Assembly: GCA_005281725.1 (NCBI GenBank)
Contig: SSBO01000004.1
Coordinates: forward strand, 1,364,001-1,428,000
Reading direction: 5' to 3'
Origin: Wuchereria bancrofti
Lineage: Eukaryota; Nematoda; Chromadorea; Rhabditida; Onchocercidae
Length of the DNA stretch: 64,000 nucleotides
Part shown: positions 46,684-60,700 of the stretch, in pieces
How the letters are laid out: every line of letters starts with the position of its first letter
How positions within the stretch are numbered: the stretch's first letter is position 1
Notes under the pieces: generated by a model
Database searches by the model: none
The model's input: only the letters and a program-made list of their open reading frames with translations
Told to the model about the DNA's origin: nothing
Position numbers and translations under genes: made by a program

Positions 46684-47941
46684 CCAGAAAACACAACCCC
46701 AAAATTGTTGAAGTTCTCCACATATTAAAAATTACGGATAAATTATGTGAATCGACTTATGAGCTGCTTCGACAAAACTCTGAGGATTGTCGTGAAAATT
46801 TTTCAGATGATTGAAAGACGTATGTGATCTAGAATCCGATGAGAAAAAACTAAGGCAAGCGTAAGAGAGAAGGTGCAATTATTTTAAATATGTGGATATT
46901 ACAGAGGAGAAGAAATTTGAAATTAGGGGAATCAAGTGTTTAAAGAAGCCTATCGAATTCTTCATCAGTTCATCTCTATCCTTTACATAGATAATTCGTC
47001 GCTACTGTGCTTGTTACCACTTAGTAGAATGATGACTTCTTTGACGCTTCATTCTATTTCCATTATTTTGCTAACTGAATAGTTTCTTTTTTTTCTCAAT
47101 TGTTACAGCCGTCTATTTTCCCTCAGCAAAGTAAGCAACAATAGATTTGAATCAACAGGTCCTTTCAAAGAGAGGTCATATTTGACCTAAATGAAGCAGT
47201 AAACTTCATGTAGTGAACCAGTCTTCTCAGTAACATTAACGGAAAATTTAAATATAGCGCGACAGCAACACATACATGCATGACCATTAATAATACAACA
47301 TGATACTTTCGTTTCATTTGGTTCTCATCAAAATCGCATAAAAATATTTATTTGTCCAGTATCACTTTGATTCCGCCGTTTCTGCAGGCTGTGTTGCTGC
47401 TTTTAATTTCTAGGTGATGTTAGTTGGTAGGATGGGTACCGCTATCTTTTCACGTGCGCGTTGTCCATGGAGAGAAGTGTCTTAACTTATCAGTTACACG
47501 AAGATACTTCCCCAACCGTTTTCTACTATCACTGAAGCCATAACTAAATTTCTTTCAAGAGAAGCATTTCTTGTGTCCTTGTTAGTCACTTGTTTTACTT
47601 ACGATATTCATAGATTAATAGTATGGTGACAACAAAAGCTATTCTTTTCTTTTTTTTTTTTTGTTTTTTAGTGTTTTATTGCCCTCAATTTGCTCTTTCC
47701 GAAAATTATCTTTACAACATTGGCAGTATTGAAGGATTTATTCTGCTCCGATTAGAATTGTACATGGTGCGATCTGTGGTGTACGACAGAGCTATCCAGT
47801 GTTTCTTGTTGGTCATAAATTTGAGGGACGGGTGGCTAAAACGTTGGTGGAGAAGATTGAATGCTCACACGTTTGTTATTAATTCCACATTTTACGTCTT
47901 CATTTATTCACTTTCTGTAGGTGACGTGAGTGGCGTGTCTC
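46684..47941. other. Intergenic region kinase to MTR4
   Basis: About 1.26 kb with no supported gene. A 108-codon frame from 47623 begins with a poly-T-driven hydrophobic run and overlaps the MTR4 5' end; I do not accept it. TTTCTGTAG ending at about 47920 is an acceptor-like site 21 bases before the MTR4 ATG. Confidence 0.5.
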
Positions 47942-50900
47942 ATGGATGAAGATATGGAAATATTCAGTGTTTTTGCAGAAGGTAGTAGTCCACCCAGTAG
48001 TACGGGCAGGAAGGAAGTGTCGAATAGGTCTGTTCAGAAGACAGAGGTAATTCGTTCAAAAAGTTTTCTCAAAGTTTTGGTTAATTTGATGTTGATTTAT
48101 CTGTGGTGTCAGTACTGTCAGGTCATGTTATCCAGATATTTACTATAATATTTTGCTGATTTTATTATTTGCTTCATTCTTTAAAATATCTTAAAAAAAA
48201 CTTTTAAATTTTTCTTTAAAATTTGACTTTTAAGTTTTCTGTTAAATGTTTTATTTTTGTAACTGATATATGGTTAAACTGTTGGTTGCATGTTTGGATT
48301 TTTGATTTTTGAGAAATATCATGTTCAGGCGAATAAGAAGAAGCAAAAGGAAGCTCGTGAACGAGCCAACCAGTTACTGAGACAATTAGTGGCAGGCGAT
48401 GCTGCAAATAAAGATATTAAAATGGTAACCAGTGATGACGATAATTATGGCGATGATAATGCAGATGACAACGACACAGGTATCCTTATTGATTTATTCG
48501 ATTGTATTTATTGATTACTAAAGTGCTTCTTTTACACCAGTAACCAGGAGTTTTTTTCTAGGAGTATTACCGAAGAGGTCGAAAAACGAGACTACTACGG
48601 AGGAGCTTCCTGGTTTAGCTTCCCATCCACGAAACAATATCAAAACTGTCGAAAGTGAAGGAAATTGTTCGCACGAAGTAGTTTCATGACCTTTCAAATT
48701 ACTAAATAAAATTTTTTCTGTCTTTGCACAGCCATTTTTCCAGATCGTCTTGCCACCAAATATGGAATATGTACCATTGAAGCCACGTACAACAGCTCCA
48801 GCTAAGATGTATGAATTCCAGTTAGATGCCTTCCAAAGGGAAGCAATCACCTGTATTGATAATAGTCATTCCGTTCTTGTATCAGCCCATACTTCTGCTG
48901 GAAAAACTGTCGTTGCATTGTAGGTCTTTTGGAATCATATGCTTCTCGTAAATTTCATACAGTGAAATTTACAGCAACACACTTTACTTTCCAAGCTTTT
49001 TGTGTTTGTAAGACTCTGTAGTTCTTTTATACTGCGTGCTAATTTAGATAAGAAACTAAGGTTGTTAAGAAAAAAGTTGTTAAAAAAAGATACATTGAAT
49101 TAAGTTGTGAACCCTTTATTAAGCAACATATAAAGTGCACTAAATTCTATAATTTAGATACGCAATAGCGATGTCTTTACGTGATAAACAGCGCGTTATA
49201 TATACTTCGCCTATCAAAGCCTTATCTAATCAAAAATATCGAGAGCTGGAAGAAGAATTTGGTGTGAGTTTTCCTTGTTACTTCATAATAGTGTGAACAA
49301 TTTCTTGCAGATTGATTTTTGTCAAATGATTTTAGGATGTAGGTTTGATGACTGGTGACAATACGTTGAATCCGGATGCTTCTTGCATTGTCATGACGAC
49401 AGAAATTCTGCGATCAATGTTATATCGTGGCTCGGAGATCATGAGGGAAGTTGGCTGGGTAATTTTCGATGAAATTCACTATATGCGCGATAAAGGTTTG
49501 TGATTTTCAGAAAATTATTCTAACGTTCATAAATTTTTGGTTCGTACGGACGACTGTCTTTAGTATACTCCAAAAGAGACCTTATATGGATGCATTCGCA
49601 GCTGTGATGTCTGGACCACAGCATTAGAAAATTGCTTTTTAAAGAAGTTTTTGCAAATTTATTTTTTAGAACGTGGCGTTGTGTGGGAAGAAACAATTAT
49701 TTTACTACCTGACACTGTACACTATGTTTTTCTTTCTGCTACAATTCCAAATGCAAGGCAGTTTGCAGGTCAATCTTACTTTTACAAATAAAATACTGAA
49801 AAAAGATGAACTGTTATCGCTTTAATGATATTTGTGGACTTTTACTGTATTGTTTTATTGAAGTTTTATAAAAATTTTGCAGATTGGGTAGTTTATCTTC
49901 ACGATCAACCGGTTCATGTTATATATACCGATTATCGTCCAGTGCCTTTGCAGCATTTCATATACCCGGCTGGTGGTTCAGGCTTATATGAAGTTGTAAA
50001 TATGCAGGTAAGTTTTGTTTTCCGGTCAGCCTTGTTGCCTTTTTTGAAGCGATTCTCTACTATTATTCGTTTGTATTTTAAGATTTATTACAGTCCTGTT
50101 TTTGTGCCGATACAAAAAAGATATCTTAGGGAATTTTTCGAGAGGATAAATTTACTGAAGCAATGAATGTACTATCACAAGTGGGAGATGCAGGACAGGG
50201 TGGAATCAACAGAGGGAAGAAAGGTGGAACATCAGGTAATCTTATGATTGATTTTTATACCGTTTATTCTAAAAGTTTTGCCTATTGGTACTTTGTTAAT
50301 TTTTTTTTTTTTTTGATTGTTATTGTGGTCTTCATTTGTTTCGGTCTCTCTGATACCGTCTTCAAATAAAAAATCTTTATGTTTTGAAGGAACAGTTGAT
50401 CTCACTGTTTATTGTTATACTTTAGGAAATATACCTAAATTTCTTTTATCTGCTACAGCGACAAATTTGCAAGAGTGCAAAGAGCTTTGAGTATTATTTG
50501 CGAGAAGTATTACTTGACAGACCAATTTTACATTACCAAGTGAATTTAAAAAGTAGGATTTTTCAATATCTTAATTTCAGGCTTATTAAAAAGTTATTTG
50601 TTTTGGAAATATATTTATATTTTCATCTCTCCAGGTACACCTCATGTGGTGAATATAATCCGTACGCTTAAGGAACGAGATATGATTCCAGTCATCATTT
50701 TCTCATTCAGCCGAAAAGAGTGTGAAGCATATGCAACGCAAATGACGAATTTGGACTTCAATACAGGTGAGTATTTTTTTTATTCTTTCGAAAAGATTTC
50801 AACTTCAGTAGCATTTGCATAATTTTTTAGAAGATGAGAAAGCAAAGGTAAAGGAAATATTTGTTAATGCAATCAGTTTATTATCCGATGAAGACAGCAA

Positions 50901-53900
50901 ATTGCCTGAAATTGGACGAGTGCTACCATTGTTGTTGCGTGGTATTGGTGTGCATCATTCGGGTTTATTGCCAATTGTTAAGGAAGTGATCGAAATTTTA
51001 TTCGGAGAAGGTTTAATCAAAGTAAGTCTAACAATGTGAAATTTATCTCTTGTCAGTTTATTGAAGTTTGTAGCATAAACAAGACGAAATCCATGGTATT
51101 ACGAATGAAAGTTATTGCAATATTGGCAGGAGATAAAAGAAAAGTGATTAATGAATGGTAAAGTTTTTCTAGGAGCGAATTATTTGAAATTTTCAAAATT
51201 AAATTAGTAATAACATACGATGAAATAAAGAGAAAGAAAAAGGAAGGAAAACAAATATATTAATTGGGCAATATTGAGGTTGGCTAAGACGAGCTCCTGA
51301 ATTTGGGAAATCAAAAATTTCGCTTGTTTGCAAAAGTGCATGGGATACTTCACCAAATGAAAATATCATAAAATAGTATGCCATATGAGTGAAAGTATTT
51401 TGTAGACTTTGTTCGCCACTGAAACTTTTGCTATGGGTCTAAATATGCCTGCTCGGACAGTGCTGTTCACATCCGCAAGAAAATTCGATGGAAAAGATTA
51501 CCGGTTTGTTCTAGGGACTATTTTTATTTGGTTACAGATTTGGTATGTTTTCTACTTTGTAGAGAGTAACAGTGTGGTACCTACCACAGTTTAAGTACAT
51601 GTTGGTTGTGGATCTTGAGGGACTTTTTTGTGCAGATACACTCTCGCAATTCATCTAGATATAGTGAAATGGATACAATTGGAGTTTTTAATATTTTTCC
51701 TCCCACTCACTTTGATTGAAAATCGGTGTTTTCAGGTGGATTACATCAGGCGAATATATTCAAATGAGTGGGCGAGCTGGACGTCGTGGTAAGGATGACC
51801 GTGGTCTTGTGATACTAATGGTTGATCAGCAAATGGGACAGGATGTGGCAAAACAGATTATTAAAGGTGGTTCTTTATGAAAGAATTTCGTCTACATATC
51901 TGTTACTGAAATTTATGGAGAAATTTTTCTCATTGATTTTATTTTAGGTGCGCCAGACCCGCTTAACTCGCAGTTTCGTCTTACTTACAATATGGTTCTG
52001 AATCTGCTTCGAGTTGAAGGGATAAATCCTGAATTTATGCTGGAGAATTCATTTTATCAGTTCCAGAATTATGATGCCTTGCCACAGCTCTATGGAAGTT
52101 TGTTACATTGGTTATTGATAGTCGTATAAAGGTTTCGTATAAATTTCTTCAGTTTCGATTTGTTGGCAATACCACTAAATTTGCAGACGTGGAAAGGAAG
52201 GAAGAAGAACTTTCTGCTTATAAAATTGACAAAGAAACGGAAATATCAGGTTATTATCAAATGGAAAAACAGATTGATGTATTGAAAGAAGTTATAAAAG
52301 AGGTCGTCACGAAACCAAAACATCTTGTACCCTTTTTGCAAGCTGGACGTTTGCTTCATGTTTGTTTATTTTTTATAAATCGTGGTCTTTTTGTTTTATT
52401 TCAGCTTGAATTTGGTCCTAGATATTATTGTGTATTTTTACTTTCAATTTTATTTCGAAATCATTAAATATTTATTAACGCTCTGGACTTTCAGATTGTT
52501 TCAAACGGTAAAGATTTTGGGTGGGCAGCTCTGTTGGATTTCCACAAAAAAGCGAATCCGGTTGATCCTCTTGGCTTGGACGTGATGTATGTACTAGATG
52601 TACTGATGTTGTTGTCTTCAGAAAGTGCGAAAAATTTATCAGATATTACACAGTTGCGACCGCCTAATGCGAATGAGAAAGGGGTAGTAGAGGTCATTAT
52701 TTCGTTTTATTTTTATTTTTTTATGGTTAACGAAAAGTATACCGGATCTCCTTTCTAAATAATATTGATGAGTTGAAATGCTATTTAGGTTGTGTCTGTT
52801 GCTATCAGTTGCGTATCTGAAATAAGTGCAGCACGCGTAAAATTGCCACAGAATCTGAAAGCATACGAGGGAAAACAAAGTGCTGGTCGCGTTATAAAAG
52901 TAACAGCTTTATAATATAACAGCATATTCCAACCGTTATTGTTGTGTTTTATCGATGTTTTTCCACATTTTCTTTACGACATTTCAGGAAGTCTTGAAAA
53001 GGTTCAACGGAATAATGCCTTTGCTTGATCCGTTAAACGACATGAAAATAAATGATTCAGTGCTGCAAGAAAATATTATTAAATTGCAAGCGCTGGAAAA
53101 ACGAAAGGATAGTCATCCTCTGAGGTACGTTTGCCTCCAGTTTAATATTCAAATCGCATTGATGTTTGCGGTTTTCTGACTAATGGAAGAAGTTTAGGGA
53201 AAACAGTAAATTTGACGAAATCTACAAGCAGTATGAAAAGAAGCTAGAGTTGGAAGCGGAACTGAAAGTGGCAAAAACTGAGCTAAAGAAAGCGCAAAGT
53301 TTACTGCAGCTAGATGAGCTGAAATGTCGCAAGCGTGTGCTACGAAGGTTGCAATACTGTGACGAGAATGATGTTATTACACAAAAGGTTAAGGATGCAA
53401 TTAGTTGTGAAAGTAATATGAATTTCTAGGAAAATGTCGGCTAAAATATTTCCTAATGTATATTGTTATCTCATTATATCATTTAATGTAGAACAGTTTA
53501 ATTCTCGGTATTTTCTCATAGTGGGTAAGCTGAATAGCTATGGAAGTATTTTCGAGTGAAAGTTCTGCATTTCAGGGGCGTGTATCGTGTGAAGTAAGTG
53601 CTGCAGATGAGTTGATGTTAACGGAGATGATGTTTGGTGGCATATTTACCGAACTCGCTACTCCGCAATTAGCAGCTTTACTCTCGTGTTTTGTATTTGA
53701 AGAGAAAGCAGGGGGAACAAAATTAGCAGATGATCTTAGTGGATGTTTAAGAGCAATGCAAGTGAGCCATTTATTATTTTATGTTAAGATTAATGAATAC
53801 ATTAACTGTTTTCATTTAAGTGATCCATTTTTGATTTTTCACTGACATTAATGCAAACTCAAAGACTGTCTGGTTTATCTCATCAATTCTTATCTCTTAA

Positions 53901-54727
53901 TTTTGAAAAATTCTGGTAGATTACTTATTTCCTCTTGTGGTAGATCTCCATAATACGAAAGAATAGATTTAGCAAGCAATATTTGTTTCTATTTCACCAG
54001 TAGTGTAAAGTTTTGAATGGCCTGCTTTTTTCAATTTCTGTGGTTCATATCGAACAAAATTTCTTGGTTGCTGTTTTTCACCTTCGAATCATTCCAGTAG
54101 TGTAAAGTTTTGAATGGCCTGCTTTTTTCAATTTCTGTGGTTCATATCGAACAAAATTTCTTGGTTGCTGTTTTTCACCTTCGAATCATTGTTCCAGGAA
54201 TACGCCAGACGTATTGCAAGAGTGACAAAGGAATCAAAACTTGAGATTGATGAAGACAAATATGTTGAGTCGTTTAAGCCACATTTGATGGACGTAGTCC
54301 ATGCATGGTGTACTGGTGCTTCTTTCGCTGAAATTTTAAAAAAAACAGATGTTTTTGAAGGTATTAGTATGCTTATATATATATATATATATATATTTGT
54401 TTTGTATATGTGTTGTATCTATCTGTCTGTATGTTTATGTTTGTATGCATGTTCATAAATATGCATGTATATATGTGATGTTTCATTGGTTATTTTATGT
54501 CCAGCTGATGAGAATAGTTACATTCAGTTACTGCTTCATCATTCTCGTTCTATTTTAGTCAAATTACAGGTTCAATAATTCGTTGCATGCGACGTTTGGA
54601 AGAATTGCTGCGTGAGATGGTGGGTGCTTCAAAAGCAATTGGAAATGGAGATCTGGAAACACGTTTTGAACAAGCACGAGTACTCTTAAAACGTGATATC
54701 GTTTTCACGGCATCGTTATATCTATAG
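47942..54727 (+). CDS. mtr-4: MTR4 exosome RNA helicase (SKIV2L2/MTREX)
   Basis: Twenty-two exons close in phase to 1057 residues (human 1042). Exons: 47942-48046, 48329-48479, 48562-48677, 48732-48919, 49158-49263, 49336-49495, 49670-49768, 49883-50007, 50130-50235, 50635-50766, 50831-51021, 51406-51503, 51736-51866, 51948-52097, 52187-52359, 52495-52692, 52789-52899, 52988-53124, 53198-53387, 53576-53761, 54198-54360, 54570-54727. MTR4 is the Ski2-like 3'-5' helicase that feeds nuclear RNA to the exosome. Helicase motifs in order: AHTSAGKT (about 176-183), [22 protein letters not shown] (267-271), [39 protein letters not shown], and [10 protein letters not shown]. The arch insertion and the C-terminal helical domain ([39 protein letters not shown], ending ASLYL) match MTR4 and not SKI2. 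Exon 4 could instead begin at 48744, losing four residues. The start is an ATG after an acceptor-like site. Confidence 0.96.
53997..54190 (+). repeat. Perfect 97-bp tandem duplication in an MTR4 intron
   Basis: Two identical 97-base units (53997-54093 and 54094-54190, both starting CCAGTAGTGTAAAG) lie head to tail in intron 20 of MTR4, ending eight bases before exon 21. I saw no mismatch between the copies. Each carries CATT-CCAG or CATTGTTCCAG-like ends next to the acceptor. Confidence 0.93.
54374..54396. repeat. (TA)n microsatellite in MTR4 last intron
   Basis: Short TA run of about 23 bases 14 bases after the donor of intron 21. Confidence 0.8.
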
Positions 54728-57700
54728 TGAATAGATCGATTCTCCTATACTATATATAGTTCTCGTTCCACATGAACATGTTTCTTGTTTTTTATTTTGC
54801 AAGGTATTTCTCTTAGTATTTTTGTTTTACTATGACTGAACATGGTTTACTCAGGGATGATGGCCTATGGAATAACAGTTAAATATTATATTCACTTGAA
54901 AATGATTGGAAACTTGCATTTGCAAGGCATGAGGAATTGAAAAAAAATCCTGAATGAATTTTAGCAGTTGCTTACCTGATCTCATGTTATTGAAGCGTTC
55001 ATATGCAGCTGTTATTATATTTTTCTTTTCTTTTTTATTTTTTTCTTTTAAAAGGTGAAAAGAACTATTTGACGAATGTGCAGATCGACAGCATCATGAT
55101 GATTTTATCATTCTATGTATCCTCATCTGTTCTCATTTCTAATCAGTCTGACACCATTGGCTACCAGGAGAGTGGTTCGGAAGTGTCCGGTAGATGAGAG
55201 AATGTTTTGAAGTGTGTCTGATCACTTTTTGCAATGTTAGTTGAGATTTCCATTTTTTGTTGAAATAAATTCCGTAAAATTCGTAATATAAACGAAAAAT
55301 CCCACCAAAATAAGGTGCAGAAGCCTAATTTGAATTCGGCGCAAACGTACAGTTCGCATAGAGTAAAGAACGGTCTAGAAAATCGGTCTAGAAAAGCGCG
55401 GAGATGTCTTTATAATGTTCTTATGCTTCAAATTGAACTTTATTTGACTTTTTACTTATTCCTAATCTTACCTCAATTAGCATCGCAAACTTTGATCGAA
55501 ATTGCATGATAACAAAAAAAGCAGTCCTAGTAGGAGATTTTTCTTGAGTTGCAAGAGTTCTTCCTTGCCAAATTACTTAAACAATTCCACTTGCTTCATT
55601 CCCGCTGTTTTCCTCCGATTTTTGAAATAAATTCATGAATTTGTTTTTGTATTGTTAAAATGACTTAAAGTTTTCTTAATCAATGTGCGGCTGGATGAGT
55701 TAAAATTGGGTCCACGACGCATTACAGGACAATGTAATCAGTCTTTATCACATCATAGGTGCGGTGACATTAAATGACTGGTCCTTCTTATGCTTAAGTG
55801 AATTTTGACCAAAATTTGGGCCGAATGAAACTTTGAACATAATTTTTCACTGTAATTTCTTGACATTTTTGACTTTCACTTTCCATTCCTGTTTCCTGCT
55901 GAAGGCTTGTACTTAAGTGCTTTATACTTAGGTGTAATTTCATTGAATTGCGGATACATTACCGAAATGAATTCAAAACTTAGATACTACTTTACAATAA
56001 CAGGTGTAGCGAAGCACGACAAGTGTGCATCATTTACGAGCGCTATATTCTTCTCTGTTTGGACCATTACCTGCCACATCGACTGTATATGTATGCATGT
56101 ATGTGTGTGTGTGTGTATGTATGTACATATATATATATATAATGGAGAGTTTTATCTTTCATTCGTGCTCGTTTCTGGGATGCATTATTGATCTGTTCAC
56201 CTTTTGTCCACTGCTATGGCAATAAGTTCAACTATTCGCATACAGAATGTATGCGACTTGTGGTAATTCAAATGATAAGAGATAATTTGTTGTCAGTCAG
56301 TGGGCAATGTATATTACATCACAACCAACCATAAAAAATATTTTTTCCACAACCCTGTCGGCAACGTCATCCTGAAGGATCAGAAGAGAGCCTTAACGGA
56401 CGTTACACGTCTTGCCGTGATATCACTATGCATCATTGTATTCGAATGCATCCGTCTACAGTGGATTATGAACGTTGGTGTAGACTTTGCATGCACTCAA
56501 CAACGTTTGCAAATTGCCAACATTTTCGATATGTATTGGTGTGAAAATATTTTTCATTTTTTGTCAGGGGAAAGGCAATATTTGACATTTAATTTGTAAA
56601 TGGTCCTTTCAGGTGATACGCGAAGTGCAAAGGTAACTGGCAAACTCGTGTTTTCTATACAGTGTTTTTTGATTTATTACATCTTCATTTCCAAAGAAAC
56701 TCATTTTGGGAAATTCAAGAAGTTTCAGAAATTTTATAAAATCGAAGAACTTGAGTATATTGAGGTATTTTCAGAACATTTAACAAACCACAGAATCATG
56801 GACTGTTTATAAAGGTCCACAAACTGGGCTGCTAAATTGGTAAGAAGGTAATGGTCAGTCAATAGTTAAACTTCAGCCACTGATAGCTGGTGATTAGATA
56901 CAATATAACCAGTCGGTATCAAAGCTGTAGATGTCTTCTTCCGAAAGTATAAATACTAGCAGTAGTAAGACTGTACGGAGAGGGAGTGATTAGATAATTC
57001 TGGTGAAAATCTGAATCAACTGCTAGTTCTCTGAAAGAATTTGCTGATGATTTCTAGTTGCTAGTAATTTTTCAGGTAAAATATCCAGGCCACCACATAT
57101 ATGGTTAGAGTTAGTGGAATTTATAATTCATACGGAATTGGATTCCCAAATGCTGCATTAATTTATTGCCATCTTATGCCAAATTCATTAAATGTGATTT
57201 TTCAAGTGGTAGATGCATAAATAATTACGTTTAAGTAATCTTTCAAGTTTTTTTTTTTTGAAGTTGGAAATTGATTTTATGAATCTGATTTCAAAATTCC
57301 CTATTCCATCACGACGAGACATCCAAAAATTCGTTTCAGAAAACGACATGCACGTTTAAAAATACCCATAAAGTCCTCGATAAGCAGTGGTAAGGGCAAA
57401 AAGTTTTGCAGATTTTCGATGGCAAATATGGGCAAATGAAAGTATTGCTGGTGTTTTTGTTGCTGTTGGCGTCTATTAGTCTGCTTCGATGCGCTTATTG
57501 TGCAATAAACCTTGACGATCGAGGAACGATGGATTTTCACTGAACGTTCCCCTATAAAGAAGATTTCTGAAAAAAGACACCGTAACAATGTCTTGTCTTT
57601 GACCGTTGTTTATGTTGACAAATGCATTTATACTTTTACTTCAACAAGTTGTTTCTGACCATCATAGAGTGTTCATCGTTGAGCAGTTCTGCAGTGATTC

Positions 57701-60700
57701 GAATCCCTTCCCAAATGTTGAACTTCCTTTAAACTTCGTTAAACAAATTAAACTTCGTAGCATTTTTTCTCTTTTGTAACGCGAATTGAATTTTCTAATT
57801 CATCGAAACACAGTCAGCAATGCCGATAATCATGTAACTAAAAATAATGCCTATTAATTGTAGTGCTCTAATTTAATTTCAAATTCAATAGTGTAGAATT
57901 CTAGGCCAGGCTAGACAATAAATAACCCATCATAGAACTCATTCATATAGTTGATAGCTACACGTTGAAAGTACTGCTGAATTGAGCGATTTTAGATTGT
58001 GTGAAGGATTGTTCGAATAACAAAATTACGGAACTATGAACTATGAAAGGTAATTCCACTTTTAACAAAGTTTCAATTCAATTTCTTTAGGTGAGAAATA
58101 AATGGGATGTTCTAGAGCTATTTAATAACAAATTTATTGCATGTTATTAATTTGTTATTAATAATATACATTATAGAATAGATGGGAAAATGATGGAGAA
58201 ACCGCTGCTTTTTATCCTTTATTTTTGCATTACTCGAATTAATTTTTGAAAGTGATGAAGTAAAGTTTTTCTTGTGGTTTTATAAAGGATAAGGAAGAAA
58301 TATGAGTTATGTGCAATCATTTCAATGCCAATAATTTGCACATGGTTGTTTTTGTTCGATTTTAGTAAGGAATGGTATATAAGTTGAAGTTAAATGATTT
58401 ATTATACGATTGTTTCAATGAGAATGGTAATATTTTGTCTACAAATTTTTGTGATATATTTTGCATCAGTTACTATTTTTAAACGAAAGATTAATAAGGG
58501 AAAGAAGATGCCGTAATTTGACAAAGCAATTAAAGCTTGAACGATCGAGAGGAAGAGTGGAACGTTTGAAAAAGATTAGATGGCAAAGGAAAATGAACGA
58601 TAGAAATAACGGGATGACATTCATTTGTTTTAACTCATAAACGCGCTTTGGATCAATTTTGTAGCAAAGATAATCAAAATTATGGCACGAATTGATAATC
58701 TTATTCTTTATATAATATGACGCAGAGAAAGATTTATCGGAAAAGGTAAAAATGAATTAAATTCGTGTCTGTAATGAAAAGAAAAGTTTTACAGTAAGAA
58801 TAATTGAAGTTTTGGGAACGATGTTATCTACATAATCAAAATAAGAACAAAAGGAAGAAGGATTCTTTACAGAATATTATTAATTTATAATTAGATTTTT
58901 TCTCACTATGAATCTGATAATACATAATTTTGAATTTTTATCAACTTCCCCTGAATATTCACAGCTGTGTTAAATTTGTAAATTTATCCAATACGATGCT
59001 ATAAATTTCCTTTGCTTTTATTGACAACCTGTTCTCATGCCAGTGATTATCTTGAAATGCTTATGTTGCCATTAATTTTCATTATCGTTTTAGCATATTT
59101 TTTTGGTAATAGTTGCTTCCTAAAGTCATCAGCAATGATGATAAACAAAGATAATTACTAAATATGATTGTCGACTACACGATTGCAATGTAATGAGGTT
59201 AGGGTAATGACGGAATCGTGATTTCATGGAGCAAAATGAAGTGAGTTTCATATTCGGTGTAAACGATGTACATGAAAAGCAAAAACGGTGTAAAGAATAC
59301 TTAACTAACTATAGCGATCTGATAGTTGCGATTGAGTAAAGGACGATAATTCATTGTATGCTCAAAGGGAAATATAGAGAAGATGGAAGTCTCAGTACTG
59401 ATAACTCCGCGGGTGTTTCATGCCGTGGTGATAGATGATGGATCGTTTGCATTTTGATAGTTGGACCGATACAATATTGCGGGTGAAAGAAGGAACATGA
59501 ACAGATTCTTTTTACCATGCAGATACCGCAATGGACTAAATAATTGTTTTAATCTATAATGCGGTTAGTTGCTTTTAAATCAGAGTCCTGCACGCGAAGA
59601 AAGGAAAGATGGATGGAGGATGTACGTGGTACCTGTGAACTGACGTATGAAATGACCTTCAAAAGTGATGAAACAAACACATTTGAATTATGTGCTGTTT
59701 TCTTTTCTGCTAGTCCTAAGGCCTAAATTAATCACGCTGTTAATGCTCATGGGATGTCACGACTGATAAGGTGAAGTATGATTTACGCTGATATCAAGAT
59801 TACCAAGAATCTGATAATACCAGCAATATGGAATTAAATATCGGTCTGTAATTTCATGTCCTTATAAAAATAAATCCTTTTTAAGTGTCGCAAAATAATC
59901 TTAGTGTAACAAATTATCTCTTACAAAAAAATTATTGAGTTTCATGATAAAATATTCATAAGTAAAAGATGCTTTAAAAATCACTTGCCAAAATTATTAA
60001 AATGTTTGCATTACAGGCGAAATCGTACGCAAATTTTAATTAAATTGTTCTAATACTTTCAGCACATTAAAACGTTTCAACCTACCAACAAAAAACAACA
60101 AAAGTTGGTTGTCGTAAATCAGGAGAATATAAATCCAAATGCAGTTGTAAAGGTTGGACTGTAAAATAACAATCTCTGTATTTCATTAAGTAAAAAATTT
60201 AATTATACTGTGGTGTCCTCAATTCATATATGAGGGAAAAGAAAAAAAGTTGAGGAGAGTAGACAAGCTAAAGTTTTGATTAATATTACTGAGCGGTAAA
60301 TATGTTCCTCACCTGTTTCATCTAGAATTTCTTGTGAAAAATTCATTGAAGCAGAAGAAATGTTGTATAAATCTCTTCCCATCATTTACTATCTCTTTAA
60401 TTATATTAGTTTTAATTATATTAGTCATTTTTTAGCAGAAACAAACTGATTATAATTGATATATTTCTTAGAACAGAAAAGCTGTATAGAGCCGATAACA
60501 TTATATACTTGCTTATTTACGTACTTATATGCTTGTTAATTAATTTTTATAGATTTAATGTCATTTATTAGTTACTTAATTAATGGATTATTTGTATGTA
60601 GTATCCTAAATCATTTTGAAGTTTACTTTATAACACTTATAAATTGCAGTACTACATATTTTTATATATTCAAGTTTGCTTCATATTTTTTATATTATAT

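Noticed and set aside
47623..47949. A 108-codon plus-strand frame starting with a hydrophobic signal-like run
   Set aside because: The hydrophobic run is encoded by a poly-T tract, the frame runs out of phase into the first codons of MTR4, and there is no family resemblance.
57301..57588. Minus-strand 95-codon frame with a Gln-rich tract
   Set aside because: The Gln tract comes from a simple CAA/CAG-like stretch; there are no conserved motifs or splice partners.
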